From the NCBI GenBank assembly GCA_023897205.1, contig JAHWDD010000001.1, positions 3,472,001 to 3,536,000 of the forward strand: DNA of 64,000 nucleotides, given 5' to 3'. Both the position numbers and the translations under genes were made by a program. Under the pieces are notes generated by a model. It saw only the letters and a program-made list of their open reading frames with translations. It made no database searches and was not told the origin of the DNA. Below are positions 43,081 to 54,600 of this stretch, in pieces. The stretch is from Exophiala sp. HKRS030. Lineage: Eukaryota; Ascomycota; Eurotiomycetes; Chaetothyriales; Herpotrichiellaceae. The number at the start of each line of letters is the position of its first letter. Position 1 is the first letter of the stretch.

Positions 43081-46000
43081 ATGGCTGCTTCCACACGAGC
43101 TCTCCAACAAACAAGTCGTCTGGTGCTGCTGCGAGGATGTCTACCCAAGCCACGACCATCCCTCCGATCTTTCTCCTCCCGTGCCCTGCCTCTTACCCAC
43201 AGAGAACACCTTCTTACCTCCAAAACTCCCGCATGGCAACAAGCGAGGAAGTTCACTAGATCCACTAGACGGTATGCCGCCGTGCAAGAAGCTCCCGCGC
43301 CGAGTCATACCTGGAGAGTGGTGTCATCGAGCCTGGCAAGAATTTGGTAGATGTCAAGAAAGTGCTGGTGATTGGTAGTGGTGGGCTCAGTATCGGTCAG
43401 GCTGGAGAATTTGACTACTCCGGTAAGTTTGTGTTGGTGTCATTCATTTTGCATCCAGCGGTGTGAGCATAGCGGCAACCCTACCCCTCGGATCGGAGCC
43501 TTGCGTCTACATCAATGGGATAGCCTCAACTGACTCACCATTGCAGGTTCCCAAGCACTAAAGGCTTTGAAAGAAGCCGGTGTCGCGTCTGTTCTCATCA
43601 ACCCAAATATTGCGACCATTCAGACCGATCATAAGCTCGCGGACGAGGTTTACTATCTCCCTGTCACGCCTGAATATGTCAGCTACGTTATCGAGCGAGA
43701 ACAGCCGGATGGCATCCTTCTTACCTTCGGTGGCCAGACTGGCCTCAACCTTGGTGTTCAAATGAATCGAATGGGCCTATTCGAACGCTACGGAGTCAAA
43801 GTGCTGGGCACCCCTATCAAAACCCTTGAGACGAGCGAGGACCGAGATCTGTTTGCAAAAGCATTGAACGAGATCAACATTCCAATTGCCCAGTCTATCG
43901 CTGTTGGATCCGTTGACGAGGCTCTGAAAGCCGCCGAGTCGGTCGGCTATCCTATCATTGTCCGGTCTGCGTATGCCTTGGGAGGTCTGGGGTCGGGTTT
44001 CGCCGCAAATCCAGAAGAACTGAGCAACTTGTCCTCTCAATCCTTGTCACTCTCGCCACAGATCTTGGTCGAAAAGTCTCTGAAAGGTTGGAAGGAAGTT
44101 GAGTATGAAGTTGTCCGCGACGCAGAAGATAATTGTATCACCGTCTGCAACATGGAGAACTTTGACCCCCTTGGTATCCACACGGGTGACAGTATTGTAG
44201 TGGCTCCCAGTCAAACTCTGAGCGACGAAGAGTATCACATGCTCCGCACAGCAGCCATCAAGATCGTTCGACATCTTGGCGTTGTCGGCGAATGCAACGT
44301 GCAATATGCTCTCCAACCAGATGGTCTTGACTACCGTGTCATTGAGGTCAATGCTCGTCTATCTCGATCCTCCGCACTTGCTTCCAAAGCCACCGGCTAT
44401 CCTCTTGCCTATACGGCCGCGAAGATTGGATTGGGACACACGCTCCCTGAGCTGCCCAACGCCGTGACAAAGACCACCACCGCCAACTTTGAACCCAGTT
44501 TAGATTACATTGTGGTCAAGATTCCTCGGTGGGATTTGTCGAAATTTCAGCATGTCAAGCGGGATATCGGCAGTGCCATGAAGTCAGTTGGTGAAGTCAT
44601 GGCTATTGGAAGGACATTTGAAGAATCTTTCCAAAAGGCCATCCGCCAGGTTGACCCTAGATATGTTGGCTTCCAGGGTGACAAGTTCGATGATCTGGAT
44701 GAAACTCTACGAAATCCTACAGATCGTCGATGGTTGGCCGTTGGACAAGCCATGATCCACGAGAACTACTCGGTCGAGAAGATCCACGATCTTACCAAGA
44801 TTGACAAATGGTTCTTGCATAAGCTTCAGAACTTAAAAGACACCATGGTCGAGTTCCAGGAAATTGGATCCTTGTCTGGTATCAAGCAGGAGCTCCTGTT
44901 GAAGGCCAAGAAGCAGGGCTTCTCTGACAAGCAAATTGCTTCGTACGTGAAGGCAACCGAAGGTGAAGTTCGAGCTCGTCGTCAGAAATTCGGCATTCGA
45001 CCATGGGTCAAGAAGATTGATACCCTTGCCGCCGAGTTTCCAGCTGACACGAACTATCTCTATACCACATACAATGCATCTTCGCATGATGTGACATTCG
45101 AGGACCGTGGCACTCTCATCCTTGGTTCCGGAGTCTACAGAATTGGATCCTCGGTTGAATTTGATTGGTGTGCTGTCAACGCTACGCTGTCGCTACGAAA
45201 CATGGGTCAAAAGACCGTGATGATTAATGTAAGTGAGCAGTTTCCTTGTCCCCCAGGGGCCACTCTTTCTGTCGACCAGCCCTTTTATACCCTGCGCGTT
45301 TTGTCTTCAGTTTTGTCGTTACTGCTTTTGCGGTGCTGGCCCTGCACCTCAATACCTGGCTCCGAAGCCTTCAAATTTATCCCTTGTCAATCCCAAGTTT
45401 GTCTTGCAGGTGACCGTTGTCCTCAATAGAAGGATTGCTTGGGAATCTTCTTCTAGTTGGTGTTGTTGGTTCTCAGAAATTCGTCATCCGCACCGATGAC
45501 CACCCTCAACCCTACATATCAATTTTCCACTTTTCTCATCCCTTCTCTTTTGCTTTACATGCTAACAGCCCTGAAAAGTACAACCCGGAGACTTACAGCA
45601 CCGATTTCGATACCGCCGACAAACTTTACTTTGAAGAGCTCTCCTACGAGCGGGTGATGGATATCTACGAGCTGGAGTCTGCCACAGGAGTTGTGGTGAG
45701 CGTTGGCGGTCAACTGCCCCAGAATATTGCTCTCCGTCTGCAAGAAGAAGGCAAAGCAACCATCCTGGGTACAGATCCTCAAGACATTGACAAGGCTGAA
45801 GATCGTCACAAATTTTCACAAATTTTGGACTCGATTGGCGTTGACCAGCCGGCATGGAAAGAACTAACCTCGGTCGCGGATGCCGAGTCTTTCGCTCAGA
45901 GCGTGGGATATCCTGTCTTGGTCCGTCCATCGTATGTCCTCTCTGGTGCCGCCATGTCTGTGATTCACAGCCAAGAAGAGTTGAAGGACAAGTTGGAGTC

Positions 46001-47115
46001 AGCCTCAGCAGTTTCGCCAGATCATCCTGTGGTTATCACCAAATTTATTGAAGGTGCCCAAGAAATCGATGTCGATGCTGTCGCTTCCAAGGGAGAACTC
46101 ATTCTGCATGCTGTGTCGGAACATGTTGAGCCTGCCGGTGTCCACTCCGGAGATGCTACTCTAGTGCTTCCACCAGTAAACCTCGACGAGAATATTATGG
46201 CACGTGTTAAGGATATCGCGCAAAAGGTCGCTAAAGCGTGGAAGATTACTGGTCCCTTCAATATGCAAATCATCAAAGCCGACATTCCTGGAGAAGAGCC
46301 TGCGCTCAAGGTCATCGAGTGCAACTTACGAGCCTCGCGATCTTTCCCCTTTGTCAGCAAAGTGCTAGGAGTCAACTTCATCGATACTGCTACTAAAGCT
46401 CTAGCTGGCAAGGAGGTTCCTGAACCCCAGGACCTCATGGCTCAGAAGCGTGACTACGTGGCAACCAAGGTTCCGCAATTCTCCTGGACACGACTTGCTG
46501 GGGCCGATCCATTCTTGGGTGTCGAGATGAGCAGCACTGGTGAGATCGCTTGCTTCGGTAAGGACCTCATCGAGGCATACTGGGCATCCCTCCAATCGAC
46601 CATGAACTTCCGTATGCCTGAGCCTGGCGAGGGCATACTTCTTGGTGGCTCGACAGAGCTTCCAGAGCTGCCACAGATTGTCGAGTACCTTCACCCACTC
46701 GGCTACAAATTCTACACTGCGAGCCAAGCAGTCAAGGAGCATCTCGAAAAGTCTGGGGCGTCGGTTGAAGTGATTGAATTTCCCAAGACTGACAAAAACA
46801 AACTGCGTGGAGTTTTCCAGAAATATGATATTAGGGGAGTATTCAACATTGCCAAAACTCGAGGCAAGACATTACTTGATGAAGACTACGTGATGAGGCG
46901 AAACGCTGTGGACTTTGGTGTTCCCTTGTTCATGGAGCCCAAGGTAAGAAAGAAACCCCATTCCCTGAATTGGCTTCGAAAAACAGTTACTGACGTACCA
47001 TTTCCAGACCGCACTCCTGTTTGCTCAGTGCATGAACGCTAAGCTCCCACGTAAGGATGGTATTCCTCCTGAAGTCAGGAGCTGGAGTGACTTTGCGGGA
47101 TCGAAAATGATGTAA
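43081..47115 (+). CDS. cpa2: arginine-specific carbamoyl-phosphate synthase, large subunit (mitochondrial)
   Basis: Makes carbamoyl phosphate from ammonia (supplied by the small glutaminase subunit), bicarbonate and 2 ATP for arginine synthesis. Exons are 43081-43422, 43547-45228, 45579-46943 and 47008-47115; introns 124, 350 and 64 nt. The product is 1165 aa after one base is restored. Residues 1-65 are Arg/Ser-rich without acids, a mitochondrial presequence ([11 protein letters not shown]). The first ATP-grasp half begins [20 protein letters not shown]. Later markers are [33 protein letters not shown], and in the second half [12 protein letters not shown] and [15 protein letters not shown]. 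The C-terminal MGS-like allosteric domain starts near residue 1020. The frame breaks near CCC 43294-43296 (or CC 43300-43301), between AAVQEAP and [20 protein letters not shown] site (43531) in intron 1 resembles the CPC1/Gcn4 element, but its location makes a role uncertain. Confidence 0.95.
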
Positions 47116-47758
47116 TCGGATGGAATGTTTAGAGAGGATCGCAAGATGCACAAAAGTCCACTTGGAAGGCGGTGCGTGTGTTGATGACTTAGTACGAATA
47201 AAGCGAGGCCATTTTAGCGAGAACAAAAGGCAAACTAAGCGGGGGTATACCCTTTCATAGACGAAAAGTACCGAAAAGGGCGTTAATAAAAGGGTTGTTT
47301 TGGTCCTGATATCCGAGTGCAACTGTACATTGGACTTCCTTCCCACCTCGGTGTTGGTGGTTTCGAAAACACCTGACGGAGACAAAGACGGGGAGGGGCC
47401 ACTCAGAGGAGGAGGGTATTCCACTTGGGTTTGAGTTCGGAGTACGGAGCCGTACACAATAAATCTCGGTAAACTTGCCTTTTGTTTACAGGGATGAATC
47501 CTCAATGGGAATTTAATTAGTCCTGTCCGACGACGGTGCCACAGCATTGATGTCGTCGCTGTAGAGGTCTGCTTGCTCACTCTGTGGAACGGAGTTTCCT
47601 CACCTTTACTCGATTTCTGACTGAAATACGTCCAACAAACACCGTCCGCATCCCCTCGGACATCACGACAACCAAAATAATGGCCAGTCAAGTCCGCCGG
47701 TGACCAGCAATTTCCCCGTATCCTCCTCCATCTTATCCCCTCGACTCCACTGTCCGCC
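47116..47758. other. intergenic, transporter promoter
   Basis: 643 nt between two plus-strand genes. An antisense open frame of about 257 codons crosses it but has no conserved features (see rejected items). Nothing else was seen. Confidence 0.45.
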
Positions 47759-49120
47759 ATGGCGTCTGCAACCGCCCGTCGTCGCCTGCCTCACGACAAA
47801 GCCAAAAGAGAGAGAAACAGACAAGTCTCCAATGATACAAACCACAGCAATGGCCATATTGTCGGACCTTCTACGGCGTCATCCTCGTCGACAGCGGCCC
47901 GAACGTCCTCTGTCCTCCTGATCTGGGCGCCCACGCTGACCCTGATCTTCGGCGGCTGCTGTTCCAACGTGTACACATTAGAATCACTGATCTCGCGGTC
48001 GCCGTCATCCGGGTCGCTGATCACAGCCCTACAATTCCTCGTCGTGGCTGTGACCACTCTACCCTCACACATCTCTCTCTCGCGGGGATGGCGCCACGCA
48101 TACCTCAAGCCACGGACGATTCCGCTGCGTAAATGGCTGATCTACACGGCTTACTTCCTCGCCATCAACATCCTCAACAACATGGCCTTTGACTACCGCA
48201 TCAGTATCCCGCTGCACATCATCCTGCGCTCGGCGGGGCCCGTGACCACCATGGCGGTCAGCAGGGTATGGGGAGGCAAGCGATATCCCACGCAGAAAGT
48301 GGTCGCCGTGTTCCTCCTCTTCTCTGGTGTCGTGCTTGCCGCCATCAGCGACGCTGGTAGCAAAGCAGCGACAGCGACAGCGACAGCGAAGGCCTCGGCC
48401 TCGGTCTCGTCATCTCCGTCAAAACCCCCCGCCACACATTCCATCTCCACGCAAGCACCTGGCTTCGCCCTGCTGGCCTCTGCGCTTCTCCTGTCCGCCC
48501 TCATGGGCCTCTACTCGGATGCCATGTACAGTACTCACGGACGGTCAAGCTCCATCACATTAGAAACCCTCTTCTACAGCCACACACTGTCACTACCATT
48601 CTTCCTCACTCAGTTACCCAGTCTGCAATCACAACTCACCACTCTGACGACCCTGCCATCCTCTTCCCCACTATCCACCATCACCACCACCACCTCTCCG
48701 TCCTTCCTCTCACCACTCCTCTCCGCGGTCACACCGCTACTCCAGGCCGGTCCCCTGCTGATGCTGGTGCTCAACGCGACGACGCAGCTGTTGTGCATCC
48801 TCGGCGTCAACCGGCTGTCGACACAGTCGTCGTCGCTGACCGTCAGCATCGTGCTGAACGTGCGCAAGCTGGTCAGTTTGGTTCTGAGCATTTGGCTGTT
48901 CGGCAACACGCTGCCGCCCGGCGTGATCCTCGGCGCTGTCGTTGTGTTCGTTGGTGGTGGGCTGTATGCGTTGCCTACCAGGCGAATCGCTGCTGCGCCA
49001 GGTGTTGCTCCTCCTGGTCGTACTGATGGCCGCAGCGGACTTGATGGCGAGGTGCACCGCTCCACGCAGAATGGGAGTGCGAGCAGAGCTGCCGACCGTC
49101 TTGGGAAGAAGATGAAATGA
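47759..49120 (+). CDS. UDP-N-acetylglucosamine transporter (YEA4 / SLC35B-type nucleotide-sugar transporter)
   Basis: ER/Golgi antiporter of the UAA family that brings nucleotide sugars (in yeast Yea4, UDP-GlcNAc for chitin) into the lumen in exchange for the nucleotide monophosphate. Intronless, 453 aa. After a basic N-terminus (ARRRLPHDKAKRERNR), about ten hydrophobic helices follow, starting LIWAPTLTLIFGGCCSNVYTLE near residue 57. Family hallmarks are YFLAINILNNMAFDYRISIPLHIILRSAGPV in the middle (positions about 131-161) and the C-terminal NVRKLVSLVLSIWLFGN (about 361-377), which matches the conserved TxRK-type loop. A Ser/Ala/Thr-rich insertion sits near residues 200-235. Substrate specificity is by family resemblance only. 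ATG 47759 has a favourable upstream context. Confidence 0.9.
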   Translation: MASATARRRLPHDKAKRERNRQVSNDTNHSNGHIVGPSTASSSSTAARTSSVLLIWAPTLTLIFGGCCSNVYTLESLISRSPSSGSLITALQFLVVAVTTLPSHISLSRGWRHAYLKPRTIPLRKWLIYTAYFLAINILNNMAFDYRISIPLHIILRSAGPVTTMAVSRVWGGKRYPTQKVVAVFLLFSGVVLAAISDAGSKAATATATAKASASVSSSPSKPPATHSISTQAPGFALLASALLLSALMGLYSDAMYSTHGRSSSITLETLFYSHTLSLPFFLTQLPSLQSQLTTLTTLPSSSPLSTITTTTSPSFLSPLLSAVTPLLQAGPLLMLVLNATTQLLCILGVNRLSTQSSSLTVSIVLNVRKLVSLVLSIWLFGNTLPPGVILGAVVVFVGGGLYALPTRRIAAAPGVAPPGRTDGRSGLDGEVHRSTQNGSASRAADRLGKKMK

Positions 49121-49541
49121 GTATAGGGAGGAAGGTAAGGAGAGGTTGAATCCAAGATGCTTCAGACAGCGAAATGGCGCTGTTGGTGATAGACGTGCAT
49201 GGGTCGAGGCTGTCCATTTGGGCAACGAAACCGTTGATACTTAGAGCCCAGATATCGAGGGAGGCCGGTTATGAAATACAACAACAGAGAGAAACACCAA
49301 GCTGTAGCTTAGAATTAGACCTGTAAAATACATACATACAAAACAATGTGTACAATTATATACTACTTGACCTCGTCCAAAGTCAAAAGTCGCCTTCGAG
49401 TGGACGACTCGTCAAATACTCTGACAAACGACGTATGCTTTGCATACGATCTCTTGGTTTCTCTGCAAGACCTGCCCCTGAGCCTCTAGCCTTCATACAT
49501 CTAGCAATGGCACGCAGCACTCATCTCAATTGCTCCTAAGT
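49121..49541. other. convergent 3' region
   Basis: 421 nt between the converging transporter and lysophospholipase-like genes. AT-rich with ACATACATACAAAAC around 49330. No gene was seen. Confidence 0.45.
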
Positions 49542-51281
49542 TCAGACTCCTGTATTATCTTGCTTCACGGGTGGACCTCGGCCAGAATTTGTTAACGCTT
49601 CTGGTCGCGGCCAGCAGTATTTTTCGAGACAAGGTGCACAGTGTGCTGGCAATTTACCCTGATTGACTCTCAGTAACAAGCCGCATGTTAGACATCGTGG
49701 CCAGTCTGTATCATTACCTCTGGTGGCTACATTGTTTCCATTGAGGATCATGTCGACGACATCTCGAGACGTCCAGCTCAAGTTGTAAGAACTGGCATTG
49801 CTAGGCACAGTATAAGCAACGTTGGGGAGGTAGATGATGGTGATAGCTGATGGGTCATAACAGCCAAAAAATGTCGGCTTTCTATTCAGACCTAGCATCT
49901 GAAAAATTGCTGGTTGCGGGATCGGTGGCATAGTTAGAAGTCCAATCTCTCGAGATCGAGTATAAGCGTTATAAAGTGAGCTCCCGTCGGGATACCCTTC
50001 AGAAGTATCATCCGAGTTGTCATTCACAATAATAGCATCGACTTGACGTTCTGGTTGGATCAAAGGCCACAAAGGGATGTTTTCTCTAGCCGAGGTTCCG
50101 TCAACAAGGTATAGGTTCTCACTAGCGGCTAGTCCTGGTGCCAATTTCGATTGGAAGAATGGATTTGGAATGATTCCATATTCATCAAGAAATGTTGGTT
50201 GATGTAGAGTGCCGACAAGCCCAATGAGATCGTTCTCCATATCGCCCCATTCGCCCGTAAGCAAGTTAGTCCTTGGTACAACAGAGCAAAAGCGATAGAA
50301 TGCATTGCTGGATATAGCGATGACAAGGGCAAGGTTATCAAAACCTCTCAGACATATCGAGTGTGCTAGAGGAACCCCATTCGTCAATGGCGTTCCTAGA
50401 AAAGGCGTCTGTGCGAATACACGATGGCCTGGTTCCCATGTTCCAGTCTCATAGGGATGAAACTCGAAGCGCAACGATCTATTATCGATCTGATCGCACC
50501 CTTTGTGATCAATATCCATGTCCGATTTCAGAGCGGTGATTATCGGGTAAGGTGCTTGGAATGAGGTAAACATGGGGTCCCTCAGAATACCAGATAATGT
50601 CTTGGGCATTTTGGCAGTGTTGTTGAGCAGATGAAAAGACAACAAGCCCCCAAGACTGTCAGCTAAGGTCGATTGAAAGCCGTTCAGCTCCTTTGCCGCA
50701 AGATTCAGAGCGATGCTTGCGTAGGCTTGACCTGGTGTGATATGAGACGGGAGAAAAGTAGCTGTCGGAAAAGAACCCTCCCAAAGACTGAAGTACAGAT
50801 CAGAAATCGTCTGATTATTGTTACCCGCAAGAGCTGACACTAGCCAAGCACCTCCATCAACGCCAGAATGGTATGTAAGTGCTTGGTACAATCCTTTCAA
50901 ACCATCGTCACCATTGCCAGAATCGCGAAGATCCATGGCCTGTACGACTCCTGCTCCAGCAAGCAGCGCCCTGATTTTGCCGCCACTTGAGGCAAGTGCT
51001 ATGATGGGAGCTTTTTGAAAGCGAAAAGTATCATTGGAGGGTAGTCGTTTGTTCTGATTGAGTAGGAAGGATTTGAACGCTCCAGAGGTGGCTCTATCTC
51101 GTCGTGTGCGGTAGAATTTCTCCCCCGTCGACAAGCCTTCTGCGCTCCGAATGAGAGGGCTGGAGGGACACTGAGCGACGGTGGGAGCGTAGGGAGACAA
51201 AGTGAAGAATGATGGCAGACACAGGGTGAGAGAGCAGAAAAGAGTCCAGACGACACTCCACATTCTGGGAGAGCCAGCCAT
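49542..51281 (-). CDS. lysophospholipase/PLB-like protein lacking the serine nucleophile
   Basis: Belongs to the fungal lysophospholipase (phospholipase B, cPLA2-like catalytic domain) family of secreted or GPI-anchored enzymes. The ATG at 51281 gives MAGSPRMWSVVWTLFCSL, a signal peptide, then YAPTVAQCPSSPLIRSAEGL as in PLB N-termini; an upstream in-frame ATG (51422) would add 47 residues. It is 579 aa without introns. The oxyanion/Arg region is ASSGGKIRALLAGAG, and the catalytic-Asp region is YLVDGTSARENIPLWPL. The nucleophile motif, normally G-L-S-G-G, reads HSGVDGGAWL: codon GAT (50856-50858) puts Asp at residue 142. Several N-glycosylation sequons (NNQT, NNTAK, NASSYNLS) are present. It may be a pseudoenzyme or use different chemistry. 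Unlike typical PLBs, no hydrophobic GPI tail is visible. Confidence 0.88.
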   Translation of the reverse strand: MAGSPRMWSVVWTLFCSLTLCLPSFFTLSPYAPTVAQCPSSPLIRSAEGLSTGEKFYRTRRDRATSGAFKSFLLNQNKRLPSNDTFRFQKAPIIALASSGGKIRALLAGAGVVQAMDLRDSGNGDDGLKGLYQALTYHSGVDGGAWLVSALAGNNNQTISDLYFSLWEGSFPTATFLPSHITPGQAYASIALNLAAKELNGFQSTLADSLGGLLSFHLLNNTAKMPKTLSGILRDPMFTSFQAPYPIITALKSDMDIDHKGCDQIDNRSLRFEFHPYETGTWEPGHRVFAQTPFLGTPLTNGVPLAHSICLRGFDNLALVIAISSNAFYRFCSVVPRTNLLTGEWGDMENDLIGLVGTLHQPTFLDEYGIIPNPFFQSKLAPGLAASENLYLVDGTSARENIPLWPLIQPERQVDAIIVNDNSDDTSEGYPDGSSLYNAYTRSREIGLLTMPPIPQPAIFQMLGLNRKPTFFGCYDPSAITIIYLPNVAYTVPSNASSYNLSWTSRDVVDMILNGNNVATRGNDTDWPRCLTCGLLLRVNQGKLPAHCAPCLEKYCWPRPEALTNSGRGPPVKQDNTGV

Positions 51282-51679
51282 TGCGTCGATTTTGGAGCTT
51301 GCAAAGCGATGCTGGACGTGGTCTTCGTGTATTAGATGACCAGGAAGACGCGAATGATGGAAAAGGACACCCAGACAAAAAGCCTTAAGAGGAATGATGG
51401 CAACAACACAACTTTCTCTCATATTGGCAGGCGCACTCGTCGCAATATGCTGGAAAACTGGTGGCAAGAACACTTCAATTAACAAGATGAGCAGGACACG
51501 TCGACATGGTCACTGCCAGCTAGTAACTCGTTCATATTTGTACCAATTGTTGTATTGTACAAGGTTCCAAGCTCAGTTCATTCTTAGCAAACATCCTTAT
51601 GAGAAGAAAAAAGGATATTGCTCTTGTCTTCCTAGGCCATATCCAATATCGTGAATCAAGTTGTTAATCCTACACTTCC
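51282..51679. other. intergenic, YTA7 3' end and lipase-like promoter
   Basis: 398 nt between two minus-strand genes, unusually short for both a terminator and a promoter. Contains an AAGAAAAAAGG tract near 51604. No gene was seen. Confidence 0.4.
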
Positions 51680-54600
51680 TCAAATTTGAGGTCTGCGCCC
51701 CCAACTGCTTTGACCAAAATTTTGGCCTGATTCTTGCATGTCTGACATGACATCGTTAAAGGCATTGCCCACTTCCACAAGAACTTTGGATCGATCCCAT
51801 TCTCCTCTTGTCTTCCATAATGTATCCATCAAAACACTGTTGACCTGTTCGAGTTGCTCCACGCTAAGACCACTAGTCTTGTCGCTGATTTCTCGATGGA
51901 AATTTTCCAAACTCCGCTCTTCAATTTGTATCAAATTGGGTTGTGGTGAGGGATTGAGTAGGTCGGCGATTTGTGAATTTGTCCTATGGACGGGATGCGA
52001 ATCTGCTGCAGCATCGAATTGTGGCACTGGGGCCTGGGATTGATTTCCTTGTCCTTGTGACGAGGTTGGTCGGCCGATGGGTTGCAGCAACCCTGCAATA
52101 CCAGGAGCACTCGTGGATACAGGAGACGGTTGTGGATTATCTGTCCTTTTGTTAGACAAAATTGCACATGAAAAGATTCCATAGATGCCAGTGCAAGCTT
52201 ACCTTGTGTATCAGGAATCTGACTTCCTGCTGCTACAGATCGGCGTTCGTCATACATGTAGAGATTAGGACCCGATTCTGGCGGGCTGCTCGCATCCTTG
52301 TCACCAGACGATATTCTTTTCTCCATAGTCGATTGAGTGGTACTCGCATCATTTTGAAATTCGGCAGCCTGGCTACCATGGGGCATTGGAGTAAACGGCC
52401 CAGTCTGAGAGCGAGGCATGGACATACCAGACTCCCTCATCAGTTGCTGCGAGGGAGCTGTATATGAATGGAAGGGTCTGGGTTGTGCAGATTGGCGATT
52501 TCCGTAAGAACTCGTCGTCTGAGTCTTCTGCGTTTCATTGCTCTTCTCATGAGAAGGCTGTGTCTCCTGATCTCCTTCGCCCATGAATGTGTCCCCTCAG
52601 CATCGGCATTAGCTTGAGACGCGGATCCATTGGTCAGATCCATGTGCTCGGTCTCATCACCGTGATGTATTCCATTTGTAACAATCGAGGCATTTGAGTT
52701 GGCCATGGAGATACCGGTGGGGGCTAATCGTTCTGCAAAGTCGTGGTGTCGCACCATTGGTTCCCCGAGCAGGATGGGTCCTGTCGAGACCGTGGCCGTT
52801 GACGGGCCTGAATTGCCGTGAGGAACATTTGAAATAACTTGGGGCGGGGGCATGTCTTTGTTCCGATCTGCTTCGGCCTGGGCATTCTTCAACGCTTCTT
52901 TCTCTCGGGCTAATTCACGCTCGTACACACGTTCACATTCTGCGTTGAATGCCGGCTCACCGAGCTCGAGCGATCCGATATCAACCTCGACGTTCGCCAG
53001 CAGCTCGTTTGCTTTCAGAAGTCTATCTTCGTCACCGATAGCCTTTGCATCTTTGGCAAGACGTTTGATATCGGCCAGAAAGTCTTTGGGACGCTTATAG
53101 TATCCATTACTCAGTCGTTTCTCAATCGTGACGGAGTCCAGGTTGTAGTAGAAAACGTTGTTAGCTTGATCAACTAAACCAGGTTCTCCGTGTGCGTCCT
53201 TTCCAATCTCAAAGGGTCTGAAAGAGGCTCGTGCGAGTAATTCATGGTGAAGATCCGATGTGACAGTACCCGGATCGGCTTCTTCAAATAGATACCGGAT
53301 TTGGCTTTCATCGATGACTCCAGTACGAAATTTCTTGTACTTGGTTCTGATCTGATCCATAATTGGCTGCAGGCGAATTTTAAGCATGTTCAGTGTCTGG
53401 CGATCTTTCTTCTTTTGCAATTTGAGTTCTTCCTTTGTCATGGCAGGCGCTGGCTTTTCAGGCTCGGGTGGAGCAACTTCCAACGTCTCGATTTGTCTCT
53501 TCTTCCGATTCTCTGGGTCGGGAAAATCATTTGGTGCCGTTCGGATATATTGTTTTATGGGTGAAAAGAATTCATATCGCTGAGTATGACCCGGTTCCTT
53601 CAGTTGATATTGATTCTTTTTGGAATAGCCAAACATATCGCGACGCATGATTTCATCGAGATCGTCTTGTTCGCCTTCCACAAAGCCAAGAAGCAGAACT
53701 GGATCGGTGGGCTTGATGGACCTTAGTAAACCGTTGAAAGTCGATATAACTGCATTCCCAACCGTGTTATACCAATCTTGAACATTGGGTATGTAGATCA
53801 CGCTGGGTTTATGCATCTTAACTTCAGTGAATAAACGAATCAGCGTAGCCTCAGGTGAGCTTGCAGTGTCACTCAGCAGAGTCGGAAGGTCAAAAGCTTG
53901 GACATGTAACCCTTCAAAATGGTTGAGGAGCGCAGCCGTTAGATACTGCTGACCCATACCGACCTTACCGTGAATCAGCAGTCGTGGGCGAAATACGCGC
54001 GAGGACTCGAAGGCTTGCTGCATCTTCTCCTTTCCAAACCCCTCCCAGCATCTAGGTCTTCGTATTGAGCTTCTTCCAAGGCTGTCAACCTCTTCTTCTG
54101 CGGCAGAACCTCAGCCAAGACTTTTCGGATCTGTTCGAGCTGCAGGGTGAGCAGAGGAGCAACAGTGGGTGGCAGTGGCGAAGCACCAGATGAAGTGGAT
54201 CTCTCCGATGACGGTGTCATCTTTTTGATCGAGATCATGAAGTCTTTAGGTGATACTTCAATGGCCTTGGGATCGATCTTTAACTTCTCGACTGAGCTGT
54301 AAATCTGCGGATAGCGTCGTTGAACTGCATTTAGAGCTGCCTCTGTGCATAGAGCTCGAAGGTCTGCTCCACCATACCCTTTGGTCAACTCTGATAACTC
54401 GTCTTTGACGGCAGGGTCAAGTGGCGGATCCCATCCTTTGGTATGGATATCAAGGATCGCTCGACGAGCTGTTGTGTCTGGAAGTGGGAAATAGAATTCT
54501 CGATCAAATCGACCAGGTCGACGTAACGCAGGATCGATGGAGTCCGGTCGATTCGTGGCGCCGATGACGATTACCTGACCCCTACCATCCATGCCGTCCA

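Noticed and set aside
45229..45578. Extra exon inside the 350-nt CPS intron (open frame from 45417)
   Set aside because: Joining 45228 directly to 45579 gives the conserved [14 protein letters not shown] sequence; the open frame inside the intron matches nothing in the family.
46987..47760. 257-codon antisense ORF across the CPS 3' end and the transporter promoter
   Set aside because: It overlaps the last CPS exon on the opposite strand, has no recognisable motif and an Arg/Ser/Thr-rich composition typical of chance frames.
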